A stretch of 64,000 nucleotides of DNA, from the NCBI GenBank assembly GCA_041660385.1, contig JBAZWJ010000012.1, positions 1-64,000 on the forward strand, read 5' to 3'. Position numbers and translations under genes: made by a program. The first letter of the stretch is position 1. Every line of letters starts with the position of its first letter. The stretch comes from DYJE01 sp041660385 (lineage in GTDB: Bacteria > Desulfobacterota > Desulfobacteria > Desulfobacterales > Desulfolunaceae). The notes under the pieces were generated by a model, which was not told the DNA's origin, did no database searches, and saw only the letters and a program-made list of their open reading frames with translations. This document shows, one piece after another, positions 1 through 8,614 of the stretch.

Positions 1-369
1 AAATCGTGACGGAACAGAACAAAGAACGAGCCGCGCTCCACCCTTTACCAGGCCGTCAATGGCATCAAACCATGCCTGGGGAAGGGAACCTGAAAGATCA
101 TTGGGTCCGAGACCGGGAACAAGAACAGTGGTGTTTTCAAGACCCTTCATCCGGTGCAGGGGCGTGACACTTCGGCTGACAGCAACGTCTCCGGTGTGGA
201 TCAGCGAGTCGTGAAGGGCACGGCATCCCAGAGGATCGGATCGGAAAGATGAATAAGGTGGATAGATATCCCCGGCTTCGAAGCGAATGGAAAAAATCAT
301 GAAAATACCCAGGGAGAACAGGGCAAGAAGAACGATGAAAAAGAAGCGTTTTCGGATGTCAGACGGCAT
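1..369 (-). CDS. DUF4350-like protein, truncated by window edge
   Basis: This is the N-terminal 123 codons of a gene that runs off the left end. The reading frame is open from an ATG at 369 to base 1 and overlaps the stop of the upstream gene by 11 bases. It starts with a short basic stretch (MPSDIRKR), then one hydrophobic segment at about residues 9-22, then an extracytoplasmic part. That part resembles DUF4350 proteins: a stretch on a short-lived or reversed role ending in a glycine-rich loop (VKGGARL) as in the family. DUF4350 genes usually sit beside DUF4129, DUF58 and MoxR ATPase genes, and the DUF4129 neighbour here fits that. The function of the family is unknown. The family call rests on context plus a partial sequence. 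Confidence 0.6.
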   Translation of the reverse strand, partial: MPSDIRKRFFFIVLLALFSLGIFMIFSIRFEAGDIYPPYSSFRSDPLGCRALHDSLIHTGDVAVSRSVTPLHRMKGLENTTVLVPGLGPNDLSGSLPQAWFDAIDGLVKGGARLVLCSVPSRF

Positions 370-1999
370 GGGCCATGATCCTTTCCTGACATGCACCGAA
401 ATCCATGACATCTTCCCGTTCAATGGTTGCGTTGCCGTACCACACATATTCAACCTTAAGCACGCTTTGCCGGAACAGATCAATCAACTCTTTTTTCTCA
501 TGGGCTTTCATGGCCAGTTCGTTCTGGTATTCCCTGTTGGATTTGTATGATGCAATAGAGAGAAGACCGGATTCGGCAAGGCAGGACAGTGTTTCAAAAT
601 AAAGGGCGCGAAGGGCCAGCCTGTATTCTCCCTGATCCATAAGCTTTTGGGAAAGCTGTCGCCAGGCCGAAGGCGGAAGGTCGTCGGCTTTGGTGGTTTC
701 ATCAGAAAGATCCGGCGACGGGGTTGTCGAACTGCCGCTTTCAAGAGCTTCCCGCCTTCCTGTAAGAACGGTCCGAACGATGAACAACACGAACAGGACA
801 ATGGCAAACCCGATTAGGCCATATAGAAGGTAGCGTGCCAAAGGCTTACTCTCTTTTTCCTTGATATCTGCCGGAGTTTTCTGTTCAGGCATGATTTTTT
901 TAAGCCATTCGGCAATCACGTCAAACCAGTGGGCCAGGGTGTCGGTGACTTTTTTAACATAGGGTTTCAGCCAGGCGATCACATCGTCCATCAGGCCGTC
1001 TTCTTTTTTTATCTTTTCCTTGTCTCTGGGCATTCTCCATGCAAATTCCCGTCTGCTGATCACGTGGTCTATGCTTTTTTCAAGGACTGTCGGAGATACG
1101 CCGGATGTGACGGTGGGCGATGTTTTTACCTTTGCAGAATCAGCATCAGAAACAGCAGGACACAGGGCAAAAATAGTCACCGCGAAAATGACCATAAGGC
1201 TCAGGGTTGTTGCGTTTTTCCTTAAAGAAATCAGTTCGGCCTTGAGATCATCTCCTGTCTTTTCCGCTTCGCCGTAAAAACAACGCAAGGCGTGAACCGC
1301 TTTGAAAAGAGGATCTGTGACCAGCATGGTTAGAACCAGCACAGTCACGATATAGGTGCTGTTCATCGGTGAGAATCCGCCCAGGGTGAATACCGATTCA
1401 ATGCCGAAAAAGCTCTTAAGCAACTGGGGTACGGTGTAGATCAGGACACTGATGTTTGTAAGAACACCCAGTCTTACGGCGATAAAGATCACATAGATCA
1501 CGTGGTTCTGGCGCGGAGCATGGGCCGCCACAGTCCAGAGTCTTCCAATGATGGTTCCCAGTGGTTGGCCGTCTTCTGGTATGAGAGCATGGGCATTCTG
1601 GTAGAACGCGACCATGTAAACATAGGGGAGTGTGGCGAGAAGAGCCATGGGCATGATGATGAACGCACTTGCATGAATGCCCGCCTGGAACGCGAGGTTA
1701 CGGGATAGAGAGTTTAATGTAAAAACGCTTTTTCGAGTATGGGCCATGCGGTCGTAAACCCTTAACGCGAACAGAGACTGGAACAGCTTCATCAGGATAA
1801 AAAGGGCCGCAAGGCCAAGAGCTGCCGGGACAAGATGCTGCTCGGCAAAGGAGCTTCGCATGTCCGTCACAAAGAAGAGAACCGCCAGATAAAAGGGCAG
1901 ACTACCCATGTAGTACGGCAACAGGAAGTGAAGGGGATCGCTTCTTAAAAGATCCACCGCGTCTTCGATGAGTTCAAGGGCTGGTTTGTGTGTTACCAC
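359..1999 (-). CDS. DUF4129 domain membrane protein
   Basis: A 546-residue integral membrane protein with about six hydrophobic segments in the first 290 residues, a charged extracytoplasmic linker (about 300-390), one more membrane helix (about 393-412), and a soluble C-terminal domain (about 450-540). The C-terminal domain, with the pattern RLALRALYFETLSCLAESG and a later NREYQNEL, matches DUF4129. The start is a GTG at 1999 placed just after a GGGGG stretch, and it overlaps the end of the preceding B-box gene by 7 bases, so the two are probably translationally coupled. DUF4129 proteins often occur with MoxR/DUF58/DUF4350 genes in operons thought to act on envelope proteins. The molecular role is not known. 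Confidence 0.7.
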   Translation of the reverse strand: MVTHKPALELIEDAVDLLRSDPLHFLLPYYMGSLPFYLAVLFFVTDMRSSFAEQHLVPAALGLAALFILMKLFQSLFALRVYDRMAHTRKSVFTLNSLSRNLAFQAGIHASAFIIMPMALLATLPYVYMVAFYQNAHALIPEDGQPLGTIIGRLWTVAAHAPRQNHVIYVIFIAVRLGVLTNISVLIYTVPQLLKSFFGIESVFTLGGFSPMNSTYIVTVLVLTMLVTDPLFKAVHALRCFYGEAEKTGDDLKAELISLRKNATTLSLMVIFAVTIFALCPAVSDADSAKVKTSPTVTSGVSPTVLEKSIDHVISRREFAWRMPRDKEKIKKEDGLMDDVIAWLKPYVKKVTDTLAHWFDVIAEWLKKIMPEQKTPADIKEKESKPLARYLLYGLIGFAIVLFVLFIVRTVLTGRREALESGSSTTPSPDLSDETTKADDLPPSAWRQLSQKLMDQGEYRLALRALYFETLSCLAESGLLSIASYKSNREYQNELAMKAHEKKELIDLFRQSVLKVEYVWYGNATIEREDVMDFGACQERIMAHAV

Positions 2000-2295
2000 A
2001 GTCCCCCTTTATGAAACTCCGAAGGAATCATCATCAAAGCTACTCCGGCATAATAAAACACCAGAAAAAGTAAAACAAAACCGAAACACAGGAATACCAG
2101 GGATTTTAATCCACGGAATTTTGACCGGCCTTTGTCTCTGCCCGCGTTCTGCTTTTCGACACAGGAAGCGCAAAGAACCCGGTCATCGTGCTCGGTCACG
2201 CATTCACGGCAGAAAAAACGACCGCATTCCGGGCAGCGGGCGGCGGCTTCACGTGATCCGTGGTTGAAACAACGCTGTCTGGAAAGAGTGTCCAT
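1993..2295 (-). CDS. B-box-type zinc finger, single-pass membrane protein
   Basis: A 100-residue protein. Residues about 9-46 hold a Cys/His-rich module (CFNH, CPECGRFFC, CVTEH, CASC) that matches the B-box-like zinc-binding fold seen in many small bacterial membrane proteins. A hydrophobic helix at about 70-92 follows. The same module occurs in the 185-residue protein encoded at 3341-3898, so these two neighbours are related in part. It lies between a multi-pass protein and the DUF4129 gene in a tightly packed minus-strand operon. No enzymatic function can be inferred; zinc binding and a scaffold role are likely but unproven. Confidence 0.7.
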   Translation of the reverse strand: MDTLSRQRCFNHGSREAAARCPECGRFFCRECVTEHDDRVLCASCVEKQNAGRDKGRSKFRGLKSLVFLCFGFVLLFLVFYYAGVALMMIPSEFHKGGLW

Positions 2296-2299
2296 GAAT

Positions 2300-3325
2300 T
2301 CAGTTCCGGCTACCGGTCAGAAGAAAAAGGCCGGGGATACCAATGACTGCCGCAACGAAAATTTTAAGGCAGTCAGCCACCTTGACCACTGAAAAATCAA
2401 GGGGTCTCAGGCTGTAATAATGCTGGAACATGTCCATTTGTGACAAAGGAGGTTTTCCTTGGGCTGTTTTGATGAAAAAGAATACCATTATTTCCCCATA
2501 GCTTTGAACAAAGGCGATCATTACAAAAATCAACCCGGCCCAGGCAATTTTTTTAAGAGACGGGGCAAATCTGCTTTTTGCATGGACCGTCAGAGCCCCG
2601 GCAGAAGAAAGCCCGGCGATAAAAAGAAAGATATAGGTCACAGAAACAAGGAGCATCGTGCGTTGGGGCAGGCTTAAACCCACCATGATTCCGTATAGGA
2701 CCAGGCTTGAAAACATGGCGAAATGAAACAGTTTTCGGGGTTTGGCGTTGTCAGTCAGCTCTGGAGCTGAACCACCAGATTTGGGGTGTCGGTCGGGTTC
2801 AATGGCGCGCTGTGTTTCGACCAGAGTATCCATGGCGTTTGCCACGTCGTCAGGAGCCATTGCCCCCTGAGCTTCAAGAATAATGGGTTTGAGAATGGTC
2901 ATCAATTTTCGAGCATGACGGATCAGAGAAACGGCAGGCAGCTTTTCATTCTGTACAGCCGTGATGATCCGGCATTCGCAGGAGGGGCCTTTGATGATGA
3001 GTGAGAGAAGAAACGCCAAGAATACAAAAGCAATGATTCCCAGAAATGCACTGGCAGGTTCCTGATCATGACTCCAGATTTTCCATGAAAAAAAGGAGGT
3101 TAACAGGAATAATCCGAGTATGATGGAAAACGTGACGGCGGCCTTTCTTGTTTTGGTGATCACAATACCCAGAATGTCTTTATAATAGAACCGTTTATAA
3201 TCCTCGCTCATGCCGTTGGAATACATGAGAAGCAGGTGGTCCTTGCCTTGCCAGAGGGTGTGTTTGCCAAAATTCTTGTGCGTAACGCCCGGCAGTTTTG
3301 TGTAGAGTTTTTGTTTTTTTTTCAT
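2300..3325 (-). CDS. multi-pass membrane protein, unknown function
   Basis: A 341-residue protein that I cannot assign to a named family. The first 55 residues are soluble and basic. Hydrophobic segments follow at about 62-85, 92-112, 200-220, 225-245, 255-275 and 310-335. A soluble insertion (about 115-195) contains a predicted helical stretch with charged residues. It starts at an ATG 15 bases after the stop of the upstream zinc-ribbon gene and ends 4 bases before the start of the B-box gene, so it belongs to the same operon. Conservation of the neighbours suggests a role in the envelope, but nothing in the sequence identifies a substrate or activity. Confidence 0.6.
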   Translation of the reverse strand: MKKKQKLYTKLPGVTHKNFGKHTLWQGKDHLLLMYSNGMSEDYKRFYYKDILGIVITKTRKAAVTFSIILGLFLLTSFFSWKIWSHDQEPASAFLGIIAFVFLAFLLSLIIKGPSCECRIITAVQNEKLPAVSLIRHARKLMTILKPIILEAQGAMAPDDVANAMDTLVETQRAIEPDRHPKSGGSAPELTDNAKPRKLFHFAMFSSLVLYGIMVGLSLPQRTMLLVSVTYIFLFIAGLSSAGALTVHAKSRFAPSLKKIAWAGLIFVMIAFVQSYGEIMVFFFIKTAQGKPPLSQMDMFQHYYSLRPLDFSVVKVADCLKIFVAAVIGIPGLFLLTGSRN

Positions 3326-3340
3326 AATGTCGTCACCTGT

Positions 3341-3898
3341 CTATGTAGCAAGAGCGTATAATCCGAAGCCCCAGGCCACAATCTGGCATACGGAGAAAAA
3401 ACCGGCAACGATGAACCGGAAACGGGTTCTGGGAATGATGCTTGTGGGCGCTTTGTAATACCTTATGGCCACATAAAGGGCTAAAGGAGCGGTGATAAGG
3501 GTGACCCAGAAGAACAATAAGGGAAGAATTGCAAGATTCAGGGCAATTCCGTCGTAAAGAGTTCTGTGGTTTTCAAGATCCACCCGTTTTTTCTTTTTCT
3601 TGCCTGATTCAAGACATGAAAAACAGATATGCTCTCCCGAAAGGTCCACATCACAGAGTGAACAAAGAAAACGGCCGCAGGACCCGCAGGGGGCGACGGC
3701 CTTTTTTCCAGGATGATAGAAACATTCGGAGCTACCATCTTCAATAACAGGAGCCCCTGTTTCCGGCCCTTTTTGAACTGCAAGGGCGGCCGGAAACAGA
3801 TCGGCCCTGACTTTTGCCCCGCAGGTCGGGCACGGTTCAAACGTGTCTGTATTAATGACCAACAAGGGAAGCGGTGTATGGCAGCGAAGACAGTTCAT
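3341..3898 (-). CDS. zinc-ribbon and B-box membrane protein
   Basis: A 185-residue protein with two metal-binding modules. Residues about 1-30 form a zinc ribbon (MNCLRCHTPL then CPTCGAKV). Residues about 59-96 form a B-box-like module (CFYHPGKK, CGSCGRFLCSLC, CFSC). Two membrane helices follow, at about 117-146 and 157-182. The gene start overlaps the stop of the RDD gene by 4 bases (ATGA), so the two are translationally coupled. This arrangement of small zinc-finger membrane proteins next to RDD proteins recurs in delta-proteobacterial operons. The function is unknown. Confidence 0.65.
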   Translation of the reverse strand: MNCLRCHTPLPLLVINTDTFEPCPTCGAKVRADLFPAALAVQKGPETGAPVIEDGSSECFYHPGKKAVAPCGSCGRFLCSLCDVDLSGEHICFSCLESGKKKKKRVDLENHRTLYDGIALNLAILPLLFFWVTLITAPLALYVAIRYYKAPTSIIPRTRFRFIVAGFFSVCQIVAWGFGLYALAT

Positions 3899-4674
3899 CC
3901 TTTTTTAACCACACGGGTGTTGCAGATTCTGTCGTGGAGCGCTCGTTTTTCCGGGTCCCAGGCCGCCATGAGGTAGCCGATACCCAGAATAAGACTGCTA
4001 AGTATTTCCGCGCAGCACCTTCCAAAACCTTTCAAGTAAGAGATCGGTTCGTTGTCAGGTGATATCACTTTCAGCCCGCAGACCATTTTACCGGGAGTGG
4101 CGCTGAATTTTCCAAGAAAGAACGTGGTATATGCTGCCTGGACGCAGAACTGAAACAAGCCGGAAAACATTGCACCCCTCATGATGGCAATGGGATCGGT
4201 CGGCGTGGCAACCATACTGGAGGTTGTTACGAATCCAATGATCATATTGATGATGCCGAGAATGATGCCGTCGATGAACTTGGCGGCAAATCTGATCCAG
4301 AATCCGGCATATACCATGTCACCCACGGAAACGCCTTCTCTGATTTTCTGAACAAAAGCCGGTTTGCAGGCGGCGCAGATTCGTCTGTTTTCGAATGTCA
4401 GAAGATCGCTTTCGGGAAAAGACCGGCCACACTGAGTGCATGATCCCATGTTTCGAACTGTGGATGTTTCTTCAGCCGGGACTTCAGGCACAGGATCTTT
4501 AGGCAGATTCCCGTACGTAGCGTCTCTGACTTCACCGTAACGCTTCCATCCGGGCATTGTTTCGTTCCAGACCAGAGTACTGGCTGTGATTTCTCCCGAA
4601 CGAATAAGCTGTTCGAATTGTGCATCATCAATGGGGCCTGTCCGTTCTTTTCCTACCGCATAATACCAGTTCAT
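3895..4674 (-). CDS. GYF_2/DUF4339 and RDD domain membrane protein
   Basis: A 259-residue protein. The N-terminal 50 residues (starting MNWYYAVGKERTGPID, with WNETMPGWKR) match the GYF_2 (DUF4339) domain. A short zinc-ribbon (CTQCGRSFPESDL, CAACK) follows at about 75-105. The C-terminal half is an RDD domain: a membrane segment starting GFWIRFAAKFID, then GKFSATPGKMVCGLKV, and a final helix before ALHDRICNTRVV. An in-frame ATG lies 21 bases upstream, but the ATG at 4674 has a good GAGGAG ribosome site and begins the conserved domain, so I chose it. RDD proteins are mostly uncharacterised membrane proteins; some have been linked to ion transport. Confidence 0.8.
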   Translation of the reverse strand: MNWYYAVGKERTGPIDDAQFEQLIRSGEITASTLVWNETMPGWKRYGEVRDATYGNLPKDPVPEVPAEETSTVRNMGSCTQCGRSFPESDLLTFENRRICAACKPAFVQKIREGVSVGDMVYAGFWIRFAAKFIDGIILGIINMIIGFVTTSSMVATPTDPIAIMRGAMFSGLFQFCVQAAYTTFFLGKFSATPGKMVCGLKVISPDNEPISYLKGFGRCCAEILSSLILGIGYLMAAWDPEKRALHDRICNTRVVKKG

Positions 4675-4711
4675 GTGTTGACGTCTCCTCGTCAAATTCG
4701 GGGTTGAATGG

Positions 4712-5206
4712 CTAATCCCTCAAACTCAAAGGTTTGGCAAGAATTTCAGACCATATTACGGCCCGTCTCAGATCGTTTTTCCTTGATTGGCTGTAACCTG
4801 TCTTTTCCCGCACCATTCCCGGTACAGCAATTACTGGCTCAGCTTTTTTGATTACAGACACCGGAATCTCTCTTACTAAGGGAGGAACCTTAGCCACGAC
4901 TTGAACTTCGTAGTCTCTGGCATCTTCATCAACAATCACTTCAAGGCTCTGGGTTTCATTTGCTTCCAGATCACCCCAGTCCAGGCCGTTTGGGGGTTTT
5001 GGAAGGGGCGGGGGAACCGGGATATTGCCGGAAGCCTGCTGACTGGCTTTTTCCATTTCTTCTTTGATCTGTCTGGCCATCGCCTGGAGTTTTTCCTGCC
5101 ATCCTCCGGGAGCCGGTTTTTCTCCCGGCTTTTTCCCGAAAGACAAGGCTTTCCTGATGGAAAAAATGATGTAGATGATGACGCCGATGGTAATCAGAGT
5201 TTCCAT
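4712..5206 (-). CDS. hypothetical membrane-anchored protein downstream of floA
   Basis: A 164-residue protein that I do not recognise. Residues 1-20 form a hydrophobic anchor (METLITIGVIIYIIFSI), followed by a basic, proline- and glycine-rich linker (about 22-80) and an acidic then basic C-terminal region that ends AVIWSEILAKPLSLRD. That last stretch resembles the short C-terminal tail motif seen in several small anchored proteins encoded beside flotillin genes. The gene begins 30 bases after the floA stop with a GAGGAC ribosome site. A partner role with FloA is inference from position only. Confidence 0.6.
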   Translation of the reverse strand: METLITIGVIIYIIFSIRKALSFGKKPGEKPAPGGWQEKLQAMARQIKEEMEKASQQASGNIPVPPPLPKPPNGLDWGDLEANETQSLEVIVDEDARDYEVQVVAKVPPLVREIPVSVIKKAEPVIAVPGMVREKTGYSQSRKNDLRRAVIWSEILAKPLSLRD

Positions 5207-5235
5207 ATGTGGAGTCCTCTTTGATTGGTTTAGTA

Positions 5236-6213
5236 CTATTCCTTGGGCCCTTTAGCGTCACCCGCGCCGATATTTTCCCGCATCTGGGTGTCGGCCATGA
5301 CGTTTTTCATTTTGTAATAATCCATGATTCCCAGATTTCCTTTGAGGAATGCTTCGGCAATGGCAAGGGGGATTTTGGCTTCCGCTTCCACAACCTTGGC
5401 TCTCATGGCTTCCACCTGGGCTTTCATTTCCTGTTCCACGGCAAAAGCCATGGCCCGACGTTCTTCAGCTTTGGCCTGGGCTATTTTCTTGTCCGCTTCA
5501 GCTCGGTCCGTTTCAAGGTCGGCTCCGATGTTTTTGCCCACGTCCACGTCAGCGATGTCGATGGAAAGGATTTCGTAGGCAGTTCCTGAATCAAGGCCTT
5601 TAGCCAGAACGGTTTTGGATATGTTGTCCGGGTTTTCAAGAACGTCCTTGTGGCTGTTGGCCGAACCAATGGTGGAAACAATGCCTTCACCGACTCGGGC
5701 AAGAATGGTATCTGCTCCGGCGCCGCCGACCAATCGGTCAATGTTGGCCCGGACCGTGACTCTGGCCATGGCGGTGAGCTGGATGCCGTCTTTGGCCATG
5801 GCGGAAACTTTTGGTGTTTCGATGACTTTGGGATTAACGCTCATCTGAACGGCTTCAAGCACGTTACGTCCGGCCAGATCTATGGCCGCTGCCCGGTTGA
5901 ATTTCAGGTCGATGTTGGCTTTGTCCGCAGCGATCAAGGCCTGAACAACGCGGGTCACGTTTCCGCCAGCCAGATAGTGAGATTCAAGGCCGTCCGTATC
6001 CAGCGTGATTCCTGCTTTTACGGCCATGATCAGGGATTCCACGATGAGTTTCGGGGGCACTTTTCTGAAACGCATGAAAACGATGTTGAAAATTCCCACT
6101 CTGGCCCCGGAAACCAGAGCCTGGACCCATAGCTGGATGGATGAAAACACGAATAAAAATAAGATGAACGCAAAAATGGCGATAACTAATATAAAAATTG
6201 TTTGAATATCCAT
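5236..6213 (-). CDS. floA: flotillin-like protein FloA
   Basis: A 325-residue protein matching the FloA (UPF0365) family along its whole length. An N-terminal hydrophobic hairpin (about 5-30) is followed by the conserved core (VSGARVGIFNIVFMRFRKVP, ITLDTDGLESHYLAGGNV, VNPKVIETP, GEGIVSTIGSA) and an Ala/Glu/Lys-rich coiled-coil region (about 230-290). FloA proteins scaffold membrane microdomains in bacteria. The nfeD-nfeD-floA order matches the yqeZ-floA arrangement of Bacillus subtilis. The start has a GGGAGAG ribosome site. The gap of 111 bases upstream may hold its own promoter, though I see no convincing one. Confidence 0.93.
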   Translation of the reverse strand: MDIQTIFILVIAIFAFILFLFVFSSIQLWVQALVSGARVGIFNIVFMRFRKVPPKLIVESLIMAVKAGITLDTDGLESHYLAGGNVTRVVQALIAADKANIDLKFNRAAAIDLAGRNVLEAVQMSVNPKVIETPKVSAMAKDGIQLTAMARVTVRANIDRLVGGAGADTILARVGEGIVSTIGSANSHKDVLENPDNISKTVLAKGLDSGTAYEILSIDIADVDVGKNIGADLETDRAEADKKIAQAKAEERRAMAFAVEQEMKAQVEAMRAKVVEAEAKIPLAIAEAFLKGNLGIMDYYKMKNVMADTQMRENIGAGDAKGPKE

Positions 6214-6324
6214 ATTCTCTCCCTGTGTTTTGGGGTTGAGTGATTCGAAAAGACAGGGATAACCCTTGTCCTGTCAAATTGTTCAACCTCCGTGTGAATG
6301 GTGGTATGGTGATTAATAAAAACG

Positions 6325-6801
6325 CTATTCTTTTTTACTTACGATGATCTGGTTTCCCGTGACAGCAATAACAACAACGTTCGAAGATCTTTCAAGATAC
6401 TCGCCGCGACTGACCACGTCAAGCCTTTTCCCCTCAATGACAGCAACACCGGAAGGTCTGAGATCCGTGGCTGCAATGCCTTCCAAACCCATATACATTT
6501 CCAGCTCCGGTGACTGACTCTGAACCCCGTCTTCTTTTGAAAGACTTCGCTTTAATGCGGCAGAGGATTTTGCAAGAAGTTTGAATCCAAGAAAAATACT
6601 CATGGGGATGACAATAAGATCTGCCACGACGAATATATATCCTGTAACTAATGATGCTTTTGAGAAAACAAGGAAAAGAGAGCCTCCGATCAGCCCCATG
6701 GATAAAATTGCGAGGATACCCCCGGTGGGGACAATGACCTCCACAATAATAACAAGGATACCCACGAGCTGAAGTATGATCGGGAATGCAAGGTTATTCA
6801 T
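6325..6801 (-). CDS. short NfeD-like membrane protein
   Basis: A 158-residue NfeD-family protein without a protease domain. Three or four hydrophobic segments occupy about 5-90, and the C-terminal OB-like domain is at about 105-158 (GLEGIAATDLRPSG, RLDVVSRGEYLE, VVVIAVTGNQIIVSKK). It overlaps the stop of the longer nfeD gene by 4 bases. The OB domain is similar to that at the end of the longer protein (DLRPSG compared with YLRPSG; NRIIVSRK compared with NQIIVSKK). Short NfeD proteins are commonly encoded next to flotillin homologues and are thought to interact with them. Confidence 0.85.
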   Translation of the reverse strand: MNNLAFPIILQLVGILVIIVEVIVPTGGILAILSMGLIGGSLFLVFSKASLVTGYIFVVADLIVIPMSIFLGFKLLAKSSAALKRSLSKEDGVQSQSPELEMYMGLEGIAATDLRPSGVAVIEGKRLDVVSRGEYLERSSNVVVIAVTGNQIIVSKKE

Positions 6802-8309
6802 GACTGAGCCTTTCGTGACACGATGATGCGGTTTCCGCTGATCCGGGTTATCACCACAGGAGTGCCGCTTTCAATGAACTCCCCTTCGGTGATGGCGTCC
6901 AGAACGTCATGGCCGATTTTAATTTTTCCTGAAGGCCTTAAATACGAAAGGGCCACGGCTTCATCTCCCTCATGGGCACGCATGATTTCCGACGAGTCGG
7001 CATGGGCTTGTTCCAGGCTGGCGTTCAGGTAAGGGCCGTGTCCCCCGATGGATAATCTGGGAAAAACATAGCGGAATGTTAAAAGCCCGCCAACGACGGC
7101 AAACATATAGGAACCCACAACCAGTATAATATTTTTTGTAAAGATCCCGCCCTGCCAGGGCATGGACGGTTTGGGCAACACAAAATCCTGAAGCGACAGA
7201 ACAAGACCGATGGCAATGAAGATGAAACCCGATACCCCGGCGATGCCGAAGCCCGGAATGACAAAGACTTCGAATCCCAGAAGAACAAGGCCCAGAACGA
7301 TGATCAGGAGTTCGGTGTAATCGGCCAAGCCGACGAGGTACTGTGCTCCGAAGGCAAGGGAAAGGCAGATCAGACCAACAATACCGGGCGCCCCGAAACC
7401 CGGAGCTTTCATTTCAAGATAAACGGCGTAGAAACCGATCATCATCAGAAAGGGCGTAAAGAGAATAACCACCGAAAGAAAATGTTCAGTCCAGTTCTTC
7501 TTCATGGTGACGATAGACGTTTCAGACGCTTTCACCGTTTTCAGTGCTTCGGCAAGATCCGCCACGCTGGCCCGTGAAAATCCCAATTCCTTGGCTTCCT
7601 TGTCATCCATGGTGAGAAGCTCGCCTTTTTTCACCACAGTTTTTCGGTTGGTGATTTTTGCTTTTTCCTTGGCGGTCATATCGTTGATTTCAGTGGATTC
7701 CAGATAGCGTGTTTTTCCATTCATGGTCACACGGATGATTTCAAGATGCTCACTGACCATGGATTCGGCCAGGTTTTCATCGTAACCGTTCTTTTTTGCA
7801 AGGGCTCTGAAACGGGCTCTTAAAGGGGATTGAAATTTTTCTCCGAGCATCTGAGGTCCTTCGGGGCCGATGCTGATGGGTGCGCAGTCCCCGATGGTGG
7901 TTCCCTGTTTCATAATCAATCGGTTGCAGGAAAGGGCAATGAGTGAACCGGCTGAAATGGCTTTTGTTTTCACATAAGCGAGCGTTGCTGCCCCGGTGAT
8001 ACCCGGGATGGTGTCCACGATTTCAAAGGCCGAATCCACGCGGCCGCCAAAAGTGTCCAGCTCGAACACGATCAGAGTAGTCTCATTTTTAGGGATATCG
8101 TTTACGGCTCGTTTAATGAACGCTGACATCTCCGGGCTCACTTCCCCTGAAACCGGAATCACGTAAACGGACTTTTCCGGTTTTTTCTTTTCGGCATTGG
8201 CAGGAAAAGACGAAAACATTGTAACGAGAATGGTGAGCAAAGACCAGACGGCCATGCCGGTCAGATATGAACCTTCAGCATATATTGAGTGTTTGACCAT
8301 TTTGATCAT
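6798..8309 (-). CDS. nfeD: NfeD-type membrane serine protease
   Basis: A 503-residue protein. After a signal peptide (about residues 1-40) comes a ClpP-class protease domain with the signature AISAGSLIALSCNRLIM, whose serine after AI is the expected nucleophile, and GTTIGDCAPI nearby. About five membrane helices follow (about 260-400), then a C-terminal OB domain. The catalytic lysine should lie about 40 residues after the serine, but I have not placed it. A longer reading frame opens at 8453, but the ATG at 8309 has an AAGGGA ribosome site six bases upstream and starts just before the signal peptide, so I prefer it. The family cleaves hydrophobic stretches of membrane proteins and works with stomatin/flotillin partners. 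Confidence 0.88.
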   Translation of the reverse strand: MIKMVKHSIYAEGSYLTGMAVWSLLTILVTMFSSFPANAEKKKPEKSVYVIPVSGEVSPEMSAFIKRAVNDIPKNETTLIVFELDTFGGRVDSAFEIVDTIPGITGAATLAYVKTKAISAGSLIALSCNRLIMKQGTTIGDCAPISIGPEGPQMLGEKFQSPLRARFRALAKKNGYDENLAESMVSEHLEIIRVTMNGKTRYLESTEINDMTAKEKAKITNRKTVVKKGELLTMDDKEAKELGFSRASVADLAEALKTVKASETSIVTMKKNWTEHFLSVVILFTPFLMMIGFYAVYLEMKAPGFGAPGIVGLICLSLAFGAQYLVGLADYTELLIIVLGLVLLGFEVFVIPGFGIAGVSGFIFIAIGLVLSLQDFVLPKPSMPWQGGIFTKNIILVVGSYMFAVVGGLLTFRYVFPRLSIGGHGPYLNASLEQAHADSSEIMRAHEGDEAVALSYLRPSGKIKIGHDVLDAITEGEFIESGTPVVITRISGNRIIVSRKAQS

Positions 8310-8614
8310 CAGGATTCCCTTAACGTTTTCTAAAAAAAACAGATGAAAAACCGAAGAAAAGATAATGGTGATTTTATAACTGAAAAACAGAAAGTGATCA
8401 AGCGGTGATAGTTTAATGACAAACTTAAGCATAACCACGATAATAAATATCAAGAATAAAGCTTTTCTGGTCGATATCTTTTAAGCTAATTGTGTAACGT
8501 GATAGCCGTTTTTAACAATCAGCACTGTAATTCTCTATGAAAACTCAAATTCCATCAGTATGACCAGATTCACCTTCCGGTCGTGTCATTAAATTTTCAA
8601 AAACGAGGATATTA
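8310..8614. other. intergenic region between divergent genes
   Basis: These 305 bases separate the nfeD start from the divergent lipoprotein gene. They are AT-rich and must hold promoters for both directions. The part nearest nfeD stays open in the nfeD frame, which reflects a possible but poorly supported longer start. I see no strong -35/-10 pair, no RNA gene and no clear hairpin. Confidence 0.4.

Noticed and set aside
8310..8453. Longer start for nfeD
   Set aside because: The extension is hydrophobic and poorly placed, while the ATG at 8309 has a good ribosome site and starts the signal peptide.
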